From: Ascoidea tarda (nom. inval.)
Lineage: Eukaryota > Ascomycota > Saccharomycetes > Ascoideales > Ascoideaceae
DNA length: 31,381 nt
NCBI GenBank assembly: GCA_030560485.1
Contig: JAKTTS010000140.1
Location: 1 to 31,381, forward strand
Direction of reading: 5' to 3'
Below are positions 9,086-18,077 of this stretch, one piece after another. Positions within the stretch are counted from its first letter, which is position 1, and every line of letters starts with the position of its first letter. Under the pieces are notes generated by a model. The model was not told the DNA's origin and made no database searches. It saw nothing but the letters and a program-made list of their open reading frames with translations. A program made the translations under genes and the position numbers.

Positions 9086-10315
9086 GATTATGTTAATTGA
9101 GTTTTAGATATTACCATAAATAAAAATAATAAAACAAATTCTTAAAGAATTAAATATTAGAACCACCAAAAATAAATAAAAAATAAAACCCTTTAACCTT
9201 CAATCAAACTAAAGGAAACAGTTAATAGCCATTATGACAGCATAGGGATATTATTGAAAGAAAATTTAATCGTCATGGTTCAATTAAAAATAAAATGATT
9301 ATAAAATACCTTATTTTTATATTGTTATCTAATTATTCTTTGTGTTTTTTTTATGCCTTTGTTTTTGTTTTTGTTTTTGTTTTTGTTTTTGTTTTTGTTT
9401 TTGTTTTTGTTTTTGTTTTTGTTTTTGTTTTTGTTTTTGGTGAAGTTTTGGTTTAACTTGTAGTGGATTTTGAACGAAATCAAACAAAATAGTAAGAATA
9501 AACAATAATTTTGAGTAGTATCCACTTAATCCAAAACCAATCAATTCAGATCAAATCAAATATAATTGAATAAAATAAATTTAGCCCAGTTAAGAATAAA
9601 TTCAATAAACTTATTATTAAGCGCTTTTTCAATTGAGAAACAAATTAGGAAAATGATAGAATCCCCCCCAGAAAATAAAGATGAAAAGACTATAATTGAT
9701 TTATCAACAATAGATCAGTGAATTTCGGATATACAGATAGCAGATAATATTTTTAATTAAATTGAATTGAATTGAACTGATTGAATTGAACTAAATGAAT
9801 ATACTGTTATCTTTTGACCAAGAAAGACAACAATTACTGTTCAAATGGAACTGAACAAAAATAACAATGTTGATAGTAATGTTGGAGATCAAATATATCT
9901 GAAGCAGAGCTAAGGCATTGGAGATGGGAAGCTGGAAAAAGCCATCAGAAAGCAGAGAACGCTGAAGCAGCCACAAAAACAACAGGCAGCAGAAGAACCA
10001 TCCCACATCTTCTTCAGCTGGCCCTGAGGCATCTTTTGCTCTGTTTGTTGCTTCCAGGACACTGCTGAAAAGAGCCTTGCAAAATATACCACCAGTACGG
10101 TTCATACATAAAAATGCTATTCCATGTTACCACAAGCATTCTCTGCTGCATGTTGTGTTACGTGTTTATACGCAGCTAATGCATTGAATCCTTGGTCGTG
10201 GGTACGTATTTTTAAATATTTTTTTCATCAGTTTTAAAATTTTTTTGTTTCACTCTTTCAACTACGATCCATCATTATACTTGATTTAAAATCGATATAT
10301 TAATCATAGTCACAA
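9086..10315. promoter_or_regulatory. 1.23-kb divergent promoter region between the NDT80-family gene and KRE33
   Basis: Two outward-facing start codons flank this gap. It holds the GTTTTT array (listed separately) and AT-rich sequence. Next to KRE33, AAAATTTTTTT at 10236-10246 resembles the RRPE element of ribosome-biogenesis genes, which fits KRE33. A CACAAA core (10311-10316) abuts the KRE33 ATG and may be chance. Short open frames at 9791-10105 (minus strand) show no recognisable protein. No tRNA B box was found. Confidence 0.55.
9361..9438. repeat. (GTTTTT)13 microsatellite
   Basis: Thirteen perfect copies of the hexamer GTTTTT, uninterrupted, about 0.3 kb upstream of the NDT80-family start codon. 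On the minus strand it reads AAAAAC, which gives spurious Lys-Asn or Lys-Gln open frames. Confidence 0.97.
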
Positions 10316-13300
10316 ATGGGTAAAAAAGCAATTGACTCGCGTATTCCAGCGTTGATTAGAAATGGAGTTCAAGAGAAGAAGAGAAGTTTTTTCATTATTG
10401 TTGGTGATAAATCTCGAAACCAGTTGCCCAATTTACACTATCTAGTGATGAGCGCAGATTTGAAAATGAATAAATCTGTTTTATGGGCCTATAAGAAAAA
10501 ACTATTAGGTTTCACATCCCACCGAAAGAAAAGGGAAGCCAAGATTAAAAAGGAAATCAAAAGAGGTATTAGAGAGGCTAATAACCAAGATCCATTTGAA
10601 GCCTTTATTTCAAATCAACACATTAGATATGTTTATTACAAAGAAACGGATAAAATCTTGGGTAATACCTATGGAATGTGTATTTTACAGGATTTTGAAG
10701 CGTTGACTCCAAATTTATTGGCAAGAACTGTTGAGACTGTTGAAGGTGGTGGTTTAGTAATTATTTTACTAAAATCGTTAACCTCTTTGAAGCAATTATA
10801 TACAATGACAATGGACGTTCACTCTCGTTATCGAACTGAAGCACACAATGACGTTGTTGCGAGATTCAATGAAAGATTTATTTTATCTTTAGGTTCTTGT
10901 GATTCTTGTTTAGTTCTCGATGATCAATTGAATGTTTTACCAATATCCGGAGGTAAAACCGTCAAGCCTTTACCTCCAAAGGACGACGAACAATTAACTG
11001 AAAGAGAATTAGAATTGCAAGATTTGAAAAAGAGTCTTCAAGATATTCAACCGGCCAGTTCATTAATAAATTTAACTAAAACTGTTAACCAAGCTCAGGC
11101 TGTTTTAACTTTCATTGACGCGATATCTGAGAAATCGTTAAAGAGCACAGTTGCATTGACCGCTGGTAGAGGTCGAGGTAAATCTGCTGCTTTGGGTATT
11201 GCAATAGCTGCGGCTATATCTCATGGGTATTCAAACATTTTTGTTACATCACCATCTCCAGAAAATTTAAAGACACTATTTGAATTTGTATTTAAAGGTT
11301 TTGATGCATTGGGATTCACAGAACATTTGGATTATGATATAATTCAATCGATTAATCCTTCATTTAACAAAGCAATTGTCAGGGTTGATATCAAAAGGGA
11401 ACATCGTCAAACTATTCAATATATTTCGCCAACAGACTCTCATGTTTTAGGACAAGCAGAGTTGGTGATTATAGATGAAGCTGCAGCGATTCCATTACCA
11501 TTGGTTAAAAACTTATTAGGCCCATATTTAATATTCATGTCATCAACGATTAATGGATATGAGGGCACGGGGAGATCATTATCATTGAAATTAATTGAGC
11601 AATTACGAAATCAATCGAATAATTTGAATTTGCCAAAGGAAACAGCTTTAATGACAAGGGACAAGAAAAACGCGAATTTACTGAATAATGGCGAAGTGGT
11701 TAATAATTATAACGGTAGAAAATTAAAAGAGATTGTGTTAGATGAGCCAATTAGATATGCGATTGGAGATTCAGTTGAGAAGTGGTTGAATAAGTTGCTA
11801 TGTCTTGATGCCACATTGAGTAAAAACTCGAAATTTTCAACCAAGGGATGTCCACATCCATCCGAATGCCAGTTGTATTATATAAACCGGGATACATTAT
11901 TTTCATATCATCCAGTGTCTGAAGCATTTCTACAAAAAATGATGGGGTTATATGTTGCCAGTCATTATAAGAATTCGCCAAATGATTTACAGTTGATGAG
12001 TGATGCGCCAGCACATCAATTATTTGTATTGTTACCGCCAATTAATGAAAATGACAATAGGATTCCGGACCCGTTGTGTGTTGTTCAGATTGCATTAGAG
12101 GGAGAGATTTCAAAGGAAAGTGTTCGAAATAGTTTAAATAGAGGGCAAAGAGCTGGAGGAGATTTAATTCCATGGTTAGTTTCGCAGCAGTTTCAAGATG
12201 AAGAGTTTGCTAGTTTGTCAGGAGCACGAGTTGTTAGAATTGCTACGAATCCAGATTACATGGGGATGGGATATGGTAGTAAGACATTGGAGTTGTTGAA
12301 GGATTATTATGAAGGTAAATTTACCGATTTGTCGGAGAGTTCTAGGAGAAGGAGTGGAAAGGGCAAGTATAGCATTAATCGAGTTGATGATGAGGATATC
12401 AGTAATAAATTGACGTTGCAAACGGAGGAGATTACGTTGAGGGATACTAATAAATTGCCGCCATTGTTGTTGAAATTGAATGAATACGAGCCATATTATT
12501 TGGATTATTTGGGAGTGTCATTTGGGTTAACCAAGAGCCTACACAAGTTTTGGAAAAAGTCAGGGTATTCGCCAGTGTATCTAAGACAAACAGCGAATGA
12601 GTTAACAGGGGAACATACGTGTGTTATGGTGAATGTTTTAGAGAATCGGGAGAAGAAGTGGCTAAAGTTGTTTTGTGAGGATTTCCACAAAAGGTTTTTA
12701 ACGTTATTGTCGTATAACTTCCGAAAGTTCAGTGCTATTCAGTCATTGAATATTATTGAGAGCTGTGAAGTTGAAGGTGGTGAAGAAAGAGAAAGAGAAG
12801 GAGAAGGAGAAGGAGAAAAAAAAGAAAAGAGGGGAATCGTATTTGATAAAGGAGAAATGGATAGGTATTTCAGTCAATTTGATTTGAAGAGATTAGAGTC
12901 TTATTCGAATAATTTGATTGATTATCATGTTATATTGGATATGATACCTGAGATTAGCAGGTTGTATTTTAATAAGGTGATTGATAAAGAGGTCAAGTTG
13001 TCTAGTGTTCAAAGTGCTATATTGTTGTCAATAGGGTTACAAAATAAAGAGATTGGGGAGATATCGAAGGAATTGGGAATTGAGAATAATCAGGGATTGG
13101 CGATATTTTCGAAGATTATTCGAAAGGTTTCTGTGTATTTCCGAGAAGTTTTAAAGAAATCAATTGAGGTTGAGCTACCTAAATTTGAAGAAGAGAAAAA
13201 AGAGGAAAGGTATATCAAAGAAATGAATGGAATCGAAGAAGAGGAAAGAGAAAAAGAAGAAGAGGATAAGGTTGAAAAATTGAAGAGAATAGGAAAAGAA

Positions 13301-13588
13301 ATTGAAGATGATTTGGAAGAAGAAGGAAATGAGGTTATAAAAGAGATGAGAGAGAGAGAAAGAGAGTTGATAAATTCATTAGAGTTGGACAAGTATGAGA
13401 TAAATGAGGATATTGAGTTGGATGAGAAGAAGGCTAAAAAGGCGATTAGTAAAGATGGAAGTGGAATAGTTTTAGCAAAGAATACGAATGTTAAACGAAA
13501 GAAAGAAAATGCAGTTGAGATATATGAGGAGGAAATGAAGATGAACAATAAGAAGATGAAAAAAAGCCGAAAAAGCAAAAAAAAATAA
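10316..13588 (+). CDS. KRE33: RNA cytidine acetyltransferase (NAT10/Kre33/TmcA family)
   Basis: The protein has 1090 residues, close to the family's usual length. It acetylates cytidines in 18S rRNA and, with Tan1, in certain tRNAs, and it is needed for 40S subunit maturation in the nucleolus. The N-terminal domain opens with KKAIDSRIPALIRNGVQ. The ATP-binding helicase-like domain has Walker A GRGRGKS at 284-290 and a Walker B-like region ELVIIDEAAAIPLP at about 382-395. The GNAT acetyltransferase fold shows RVVRIATNPDYMGMGYG at about 637-653. The C-terminus is a long Glu/Lys-rich region ending in a basic tail, as expected for a nucleolar protein. There is also a Glu/Gly-rich insert at about 820-838. 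The start ATG is unambiguous because the conserved MGKKAIDSR block begins there. No breaks are seen. Confidence 0.97.
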   Translation: MGKKAIDSRIPALIRNGVQEKKRSFFIIVGDKSRNQLPNLHYLVMSADLKMNKSVLWAYKKKLLGFTSHRKKREAKIKKEIKRGIREANNQDPFEAFISNQHIRYVYYKETDKILGNTYGMCILQDFEALTPNLLARTVETVEGGGLVIILLKSLTSLKQLYTMTMDVHSRYRTEAHNDVVARFNERFILSLGSCDSCLVLDDQLNVLPISGGKTVKPLPPKDDEQLTERELELQDLKKSLQDIQPASSLINLTKTVNQAQAVLTFIDAISEKSLKSTVALTAGRGRGKSAALGIAIAAAISHGYSNIFVTSPSPENLKTLFEFVFKGFDALGFTEHLDYDIIQSINPSFNKAIVRVDIKREHRQTIQYISPTDSHVLGQAELVIIDEAAAIPLPLVKNLLGPYLIFMSSTINGYEGTGRSLSLKLIEQLRNQSNNLNLPKETALMTRDKKNANLLNNGEVVNNYNGRKLKEIVLDEPIRYAIGDSVEKWLNKLLCLDATLSKNSKFSTKGCPHPSECQLYYINRDTLFSYHPVSEAFLQKMMGLYVASHYKNSPNDLQLMSDAPAHQLFVLLPPINENDNRIPDPLCVVQIALEGEISKESVRNSLNRGQRAGGDLIPWLVSQQFQDEEFASLSGARVVRIATNPDYMGMGYGSKTLELLKDYYEGKFTDLSESSRRRSGKGKYSINRVDDEDISNKLTLQTEEITLRDTNKLPPLLLKLNEYEPYYLDYLGVSFGLTKSLHKFWKKSGYSPVYLRQTANELTGEHTCVMVNVLENREKKWLKLFCEDFHKRFLTLLSYNFRKFSAIQSLNIIESCEVEGGEEREREGEGEGEKKEKRGIVFDKGEMDRYFSQFDLKRLESYSNNLIDYHVILDMIPEISRLYFNKVIDKEVKLSSVQSAILLSIGLQNKEIGEISKELGIENNQGLAIFSKIIRKVSVYFREVLKKSIEVELPKFEEEKKEERYIKEMNGIEEEEREKEEEDKVEKLKRIGKEIEDDLEEEGNEVIKEMRERERELINSLELDKYEINEDIELDEKKAKKAISKDGSGIVLAKNTNVKRKKENAVEIYEEEMKMNNKKMKKSRKSKKK

Positions 13589-13907
13589 AATGAAATAAAA
13601 TAAAATAAAAGAGATGAAGAAGGTTAGTTAGTATAAATAAACAAATAAGCGAATTAACAAATAAGTGAATAAGTAAACAAAGAACGAGCCCAAAGAGGAT
13701 GAGTGTGGCGCGGTAATATACCAAATGGGATGTATGTGGTTGAAAAGAAGACGGGAGTGTGGCATCCAATGAAATAGACGGAAAAGAAGGCGTGATGAGA
13801 GAAAGTAGAGCAGTTGAAAGAGAAGAAGAAAGAAGAGAAAGAGAAAATTGAGAATCAAAGTATAAATAAATCAGAGAACGAATTGAAGAAAAGCAAACAG
13901 AGCCGAG
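13589..13907. other. Intergenic gap between KRE33 and the MICOS gene
   Basis: These 319 bp contain the KRE33 terminator (AT-rich TAAAATAAAA-type repeats right after the stop) and the promoter of the next gene. A TATAAATAA element lies at 13861-13869, about 47 bp before the ATG. The plus strand is purine-rich. Confidence 0.55.
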
Positions 13908-14743
13908 ATGAGTTCGATAAGATTTGTTGGAAGAGTAAGGTGATTGTGTATAGAAAATTTTGATTTCAATGACGATTTTCTAAATTGATATGGATGAATA
14001 TTAACATGGGAATATAGAAATTGATTCCAATTGGAATTGGGAGTTTATTGAGTTATTCAGTTGTTAGTAATAACAAGACCGGGATAGTTTATTGCGATAG
14101 CAAACGAGAGTTTTACAAAGATGATGAAGATATTAAGACAAATATCAATTTTAAGGATATTAACAAAAGTGGGATAAAGTATGGAAACCACAAAGAGGAA
14201 AGTAAGGAAGTGGACGAAAACAGCAAGATAATTGATGGAATGAGCATCCGAAGCTATCAAATACTTGAAAAGATATCGTTGAGCAGTAGAAGATATTTGA
14301 TCAATTTTCTTGATTATTACTATGCAGAATATTTAACAGGCAAATCGTCGATGAAGAACGAGATCAAGAATCTTCAAGAAGGAATCAAGGGCATTGTTGT
14401 TGAGCCAGTGTTGCCCAACTTTATCTATATATTAACTGGAGCATTGGGTGGGTCGATAGCTGTCAACCGAAGAAGCTTGCCCACTCGATTTTTGACGCCA
14501 TTGTTTGTTGGATTGGTGTTGTTCAAGAAGATGATGCCAGAGAGTTTTGAGAACAGTTCCAGATTTGTGATTGGCTTGGAGAAGAAATACCAGCCCGAGG
14601 TGTACGAGAAACAGGAAGAGATTATCCACAAGATTGGAGAGGAGAAGCGAGAAGCTGAAAGATACATTGAAAACAAAAATGTGGAATTGCAAAGGGAAAT
14701 CCACAAAGCTCGACAATACATCAGCGATGTTTTTGATTTTTAG
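13908..14743 (+). CDS. MICOS subunit Mic26/Mic27 (apolipoprotein O-like), two exons
   Basis: Joined 13908..13934 and 14018..14743, this gives 250 residues. The large frame has no ATG before its conserved part; the first in-frame ATG is near 14240. A short exon solves this: ATG at 13908 encodes nine residues (MSSIRFVGR), followed by donor GTAAGG, branch site TATTAAC (13999-14005) and acceptor TAG (14015-14017). The phase is intact. The joined N-terminus (MSSIRFVGRKLIPIGIGSLL) looks like a mitochondrial signal. The family core is at the membrane segments NFIYILTGALGGSIAV and RFLTPLFVGLVLF. They flank an RRSLPT loop, and MMPES follows. The C-terminus is a charged helix. Family members sit in the inner membrane and shape cristae junctions. 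Mic26 and Mic27 cannot be separated from sequence alone, so no symbol is given. Confidence 0.8.
13935..14017 (+). other. 83-nt spliceosomal intron in the MICOS gene
   Basis: Donor GTAAGG, branch site TATTAAC 13 nt before the acceptor G, acceptor TAG. It lies after codon 9 in phase 0. Support is that the reading frame has no usable ATG otherwise. Confidence 0.75.
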
Positions 14744-14771
14744 CCAGGAAATATATTTTTTGAGATTCGTG

Positions 14772-14813
14772 GGATCCTTGAAGATAGAGAGAGTATCCTT
14801 GAATCAAGGATCC
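14772..14813. repeat. Inverted repeat just downstream of the MICOS gene
   Basis: GGATCCTTGA (14772-14781) is exactly complementary to TCAAGGATCC (14804-14813). A second inner copy, ATCCTTGA (795-802 of the 14-kb block), pairs with the same arm across one base. Two alternative hairpins are therefore possible, 29 nt after the stop. It could mark a 3'-end signal or be chance structure. Confidence 0.75.
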
Positions 14814-14840
14814 TGTTTAGTGCTATGACTAAAAGCAAAT

Positions 14841-14882
14841 AAGATTCGAAAGCTAAGATTCGAAAGCTAAGATTTGAAAGCC
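14841..14882. repeat. Three tandem copies of a 14-mer (AAGATTCGAAAGCT)
   Basis: Copies at 14841-14854 and 14855-14868 are identical. The third (14869-14882) differs at two bases. It sits at the left edge of the GC-rich island. Confidence 0.95.
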
Positions 14883-14887
14883 AGATT

Positions 14888-15305
14888 CCGACACAATCAG
14901 CCCAAACTAGCCACATCGACCGGTGAGTCAGAAGTGACGCAAACAGGCCGATCGCGCGGTGTGGCCGGTTGCGGCGTTCCGGAAGAACAGACCCGCAGAC
15001 GTGGCTCCCAACCGCACATGTGTGCTCACGCAACCGCAGCAGCGCGCATGCTAAATGCAGCAGTGCGCGCTGACCAGCCTGTTTGCGCGTAGAATGCTCT
15101 AGTGCCGTCTGCGGGGGCCGGGGTCACGCGCGCGGAGTCGCGTGTGTGCGGCGAACAAGCTGCAGTTTGGCGAACGGTGCGCTGCGGCGTGAGACACACA
15201 GCCCAGCGGTGCGCGAACAGAGGGCGAACAGGGAGCAAGCGCAGACGAACCGTGGGCATCCGCAGACGAACCGGGCGGGTGCGCTGGTCGTTTATTCCAG
15301 GCCGT
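14888..15305. other. GC-rich island in otherwise AT-rich DNA
   Basis: Two full 60-base lines counted here are 40/60 and 41/60 G+C (14941-15000 and 15121-15180), while flanking lines are far lower. CGCG, GCGC and GTGCGC motifs are frequent, and GCAGACGAACCG occurs twice (about 15240-15275). Both strands have several overlapping open frames, as expected where stop codons are rare. None shows a protein family I know, and none has a convincing start or codon pattern. CGCG-type sites could recruit Rsc3- or Mbp1-like factors and keep the promoter open. That is inference. Confidence 0.8.
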
Positions 15306-16127
15306 TGCTTTTTTATTTATAAACAGCGTTTTCTCCTGTTGCAACTCCCACAGAAATTCCCTTCACTATTCCACAGACTCCCTAAACACTGATAGTAAAG
15401 TTCTCCAAGCACAAAGATTCAAGATATAATCCTAAAGAAAAGAGATTAAGATATAGACACCAGATCCAAAGACCCACCCAGGACACTGTAGACCTCAAGA
15501 TCCTTCGACACCTCATCCACTTCCTGCTTCTTTTCAAGTTGTTTCTTCACCTCCATACGTTTCTCCCTCGTCAAAGTTTTCTGTTTACCTTTTCAAATAA
15601 CATCACAACTCAATAAACTCTTCACTGATCCAGATTTTTCTGTAATCTTCCTTTATAATCTCCTTCAATCTTGAAGTTTTTTCTTTTGTTTTGTTTTGTT
15701 TTGTTTTGTTTAGTTTTATTGTCTCACTGTCTTACTCTTTAAGAAAAAGTTATAGAAGTATTTTCTTCTTGCTCTAGCGGTTTTTAGCACTTACTTTTAT
15801 TCCTTTTTTTTATTAGATTTATTCAGATTCTTTAAAAAAAAAAATTCATCTTTAAATCTTTTTACTCTCTCACACACAAAAAAATTAAAAATTTGTTTGA
15901 AAAAATTACAAGTCTCCCTGACTCAGCTTTTATCAAATATAATTATTCAACAAGTAAATTATTTGAGTTATATAACTCTCGCCTATTCTACTTAAATTCC
16001 TTTTGTTAATATTTCAATTTGCAATATTACGAAATTACAAAATTTCAAATTTCAAATTACAACTTCAAATTACAAATTACAAGTTACAAGTTACAAATTA
16101 CACTAACCACTCGACTTTTATCTCAAA

Positions 16128-18077
16128 ATGAAAAACTACTCTAACTTTTCGTCTCTCTCTCACTCTTCGAGTTCGAAATCAATCTCAGACTCTTCAAACT
16201 CTTCAACCTCTTCAACCTTCTCTGCTCAACCTTCCAACCGTTATCAATTTAAGAAAAACCGTCACTCCTACAACTCATCAAACTCTTCAATTTCAGATAT
16301 TAATCACTCTCAATCTTACTTCAATTCTTCCAACAAGTTCTCTTCCAATGTTAACTTTATCTCTAATTCTAATTCTAATTCAACTTCTAATTCAACTTCA
16401 ATTTCAACCTCCCAATCTTCGACCTCGATTAATATCAACGAATACAAATCTTACGATAACAACACCGCTCTTTTAAACAACCGCTACAGAAAAATCAGAA
16501 ATATCCAAAATGGCTCCTATGGTATTGTCACCCAAGCCTACGACATCAATCTAAAGAAAAACGTTGCCATCAAAGCCATGAAAAGATCCATCAAAAACGT
16601 TGGTCCTGTTGCTAGACACGAAATCAAAATCCTATCAAAACTCGGCAACCATCCCAACATCTGCCAACTCATCGACAACTTCCAAACCAAGAACTACATC
16701 TACATTGTCTTGGAATACTGTGCCAACGGTGACCTCTTCGACTACCTCAATGACAGCTCTTCCTCATCCAACAACCCCTCCTCCTTGCTAAAACCCTACG
16801 AAAACTCCTACGTTTTCAACAACTTTGCCAAAGAACTAGGTGACGCAATCCTATACTCCCACTCAAAGGGCATCTACCACAGAGATATCAAACCTGAAAA
16901 TGTCCTCATAACTGCCGATGGCCACGTCAAACTTACTGACTGGGGGTTGGCCACTTCCGCCAGATACTGCTACGATGGCATGATTGGTACTGAGAAATAC
17001 ATGGCTCCAGAAACCTTCTTCCAAAACGACCCCAACGAAAACCACTCCAAATACACAAAACCTGCTTCCTCCTCCTACCACAACAGAAAGCTACATGGCA
17101 TCACAAACTACAAGCTAAAACTACACTCCTACGATGCTGTTTACGCAGACTACTGGTCCTTTGGTATCACCCTCTTGTACACCCTCTTTGGTACTTGTCC
17201 TTTTGTCATGGCTGACGAAAAAAATGACTCCTACTTTAAGAACTTTGTCAAAAACTCATATTCCATTTTTGATATCTACCCAGATTTATCCTCAAAGGGT
17301 TTTGAGGCAATTGTCAAGCCCTTGCTCTCCAAATTCCCCAAATCCAGAAGCATCAACACTGCAATTGACCGCTTGGAACAATACTATTCCTACGGCTTTA
17401 CTATCCAAGAAGAACTAATGTTGCAACGACAACAACAACAGCAACAACAACAAAATAATCACGTCAACGATGACGATGATGAATTCAATTTTGTTGATGA
17501 CATTAATCACTCTGACTTGTATTTTGATGATGAAAACAACGAAAACTTTGACTATTCAACCATCTCAAAACCACTTCAATCAACCTACCTCGATGACAAC
17601 TACTACGATGATCCTTATTACAAAACCTCCTTGAATAACTCCATCCCTCAATTGATCGATTCAGAAACATCCTCCGCAGGCTCAATCGACAACAAATCCT
17701 CAATCAAAATTAACAACAACAATAACAACACCACAAAGAACCTTAACATTGATATCAATGCCTCAAACCCATCTCCTACCCACAACCAAACTACAAACAA
17801 CATCGTCGCCAGTCCATCTTTTTATTCTGGTGTTTCTTGGAATGATTTCGATGAAATCGATGATGATGAATTTTTTAATAGTTTCGTTCAAGAAAGCAGC
17901 CTATTAAAAAAACCTTTAACTCCATTGACAAACTCAAATTTAAGTAAATTGTTATCCAATTCTGCTTCAATTTCTTCTCCAGCTTCTAATCTAACTATCA
18001 AAAATGAAAATTCAAATTCAAACTACGGATTTTCTTATAATAATTATAAAAATACTGATGATTTCAAATGGTGTTAA
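16128..18077 (+). CDS. KSP1: Ksp1/Ran1-type serine/threonine protein kinase
   Basis: The protein has 649 residues. A Ser/Asn-rich tail of about 115 residues precedes a kinase domain at about 120-425. The glycine loop NGSYGIV is at 128-134, with VAIK Lys149, HEIKIL Glu165, catalytic loop HRDIKPEN (Asp253), metal-binding DWG (Asp271, in place of DFG) and GTEKYMAPE (287-295). About 45 residues separate APE from ADYWSFGITLLYTLFG, an enlarged activation/P+1 region. The C-terminal lobe segment FKNFVKNSYSIFDIYPDLS resembles Ksp1's. Ksp1 of S. cerevisiae acts under TORC1/PKA to repress autophagy and support filamentous growth. Behind the domain lie a poly-Gln run (about 434-443) and acidic and Asn-rich disorder. 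Codons in the catalytic core are mostly C-ending, unlike neighbouring genes. All catalytic residues are present. The Ksp1 assignment within the Ran1 group is likely, not proven. Confidence 0.75.
   Translation: MKNYSNFSSLSHSSSSKSISDSSNSSTSSTFSAQPSNRYQFKKNRHSYNSSNSSISDINHSQSYFNSSNKFSSNVNFISNSNSNSTSNSTSISTSQSSTSININEYKSYDNNTALLNNRYRKIRNIQNGSYGIVTQAYDINLKKNVAIKAMKRSIKNVGPVARHEIKILSKLGNHPNICQLIDNFQTKNYIYIVLEYCANGDLFDYLNDSSSSSNNPSSLLKPYENSYVFNNFAKELGDAILYSHSKGIYHRDIKPENVLITADGHVKLTDWGLATSARYCYDGMIGTEKYMAPETFFQNDPNENHSKYTKPASSSYHNRKLHGITNYKLKLHSYDAVYADYWSFGITLLYTLFGTCPFVMADEKNDSYFKNFVKNSYSIFDIYPDLSSKGFEAIVKPLLSKFPKSRSINTAIDRLEQYYSYGFTIQEELMLQRQQQQQQQQNNHVNDDDDEFNFVDDINHSDLYFDDENNENFDYSTISKPLQSTYLDDNYYDDPYYKTSLNNSIPQLIDSETSSAGSIDNKSSIKINNNNNNTTKNLNIDINASNPSPTHNQTTNNIVASPSFYSGVSWNDFDEIDDDEFFNSFVQESSLLKKPLTPLTNSNLSKLLSNSASISSPASNLTIKNENSNSNYGFSYNNYKNTDDFKWC

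Larger units (their letters stand above)
14744..16127. promoter_or_regulatory. 1.38-kb upstream region of the Ksp1-like kinase gene
   Basis: The gap is built of distinct blocks: the inverted repeat and 14-mer array at the left, then the GC-rich island (listed separately). Next comes a pyrimidine-rich AT block (15330-15900) with GTTTT repeats near 15690-15712. Last is a run of AAATTACAA-like units (16026-16100) just before the ATG. The pyrimidine-rich stretch suggests a long 5' UTR. No tRNA was found. Confidence 0.6.

Noticed and set aside
9325-9544. Lys-Asn and Lys-Gln repeat proteins on the minus strand
   Set aside because: Both are frames of the (GTTTTT)13 microsatellite.
10309-10316. CACAAA next to the KRE33 start codon as a meiotic (Ndt80) site
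   Set aside because: A six-base core overlapping the ATG context in AT-rich DNA is expected by chance.
13090-13578. Ser/Phe-rich 162-codon minus-strand frame
   Set aside because: It is antisense to the Glu/Lys-rich C-terminus of KRE33, whose plus-strand frame is clearly coding.
15026-15392. Several overlapping open frames on both strands in the GC-rich block
   Set aside because: High G+C lowers stop-codon frequency, so long open frames are expected by chance; none has a recognisable domain or consistent coding pattern.
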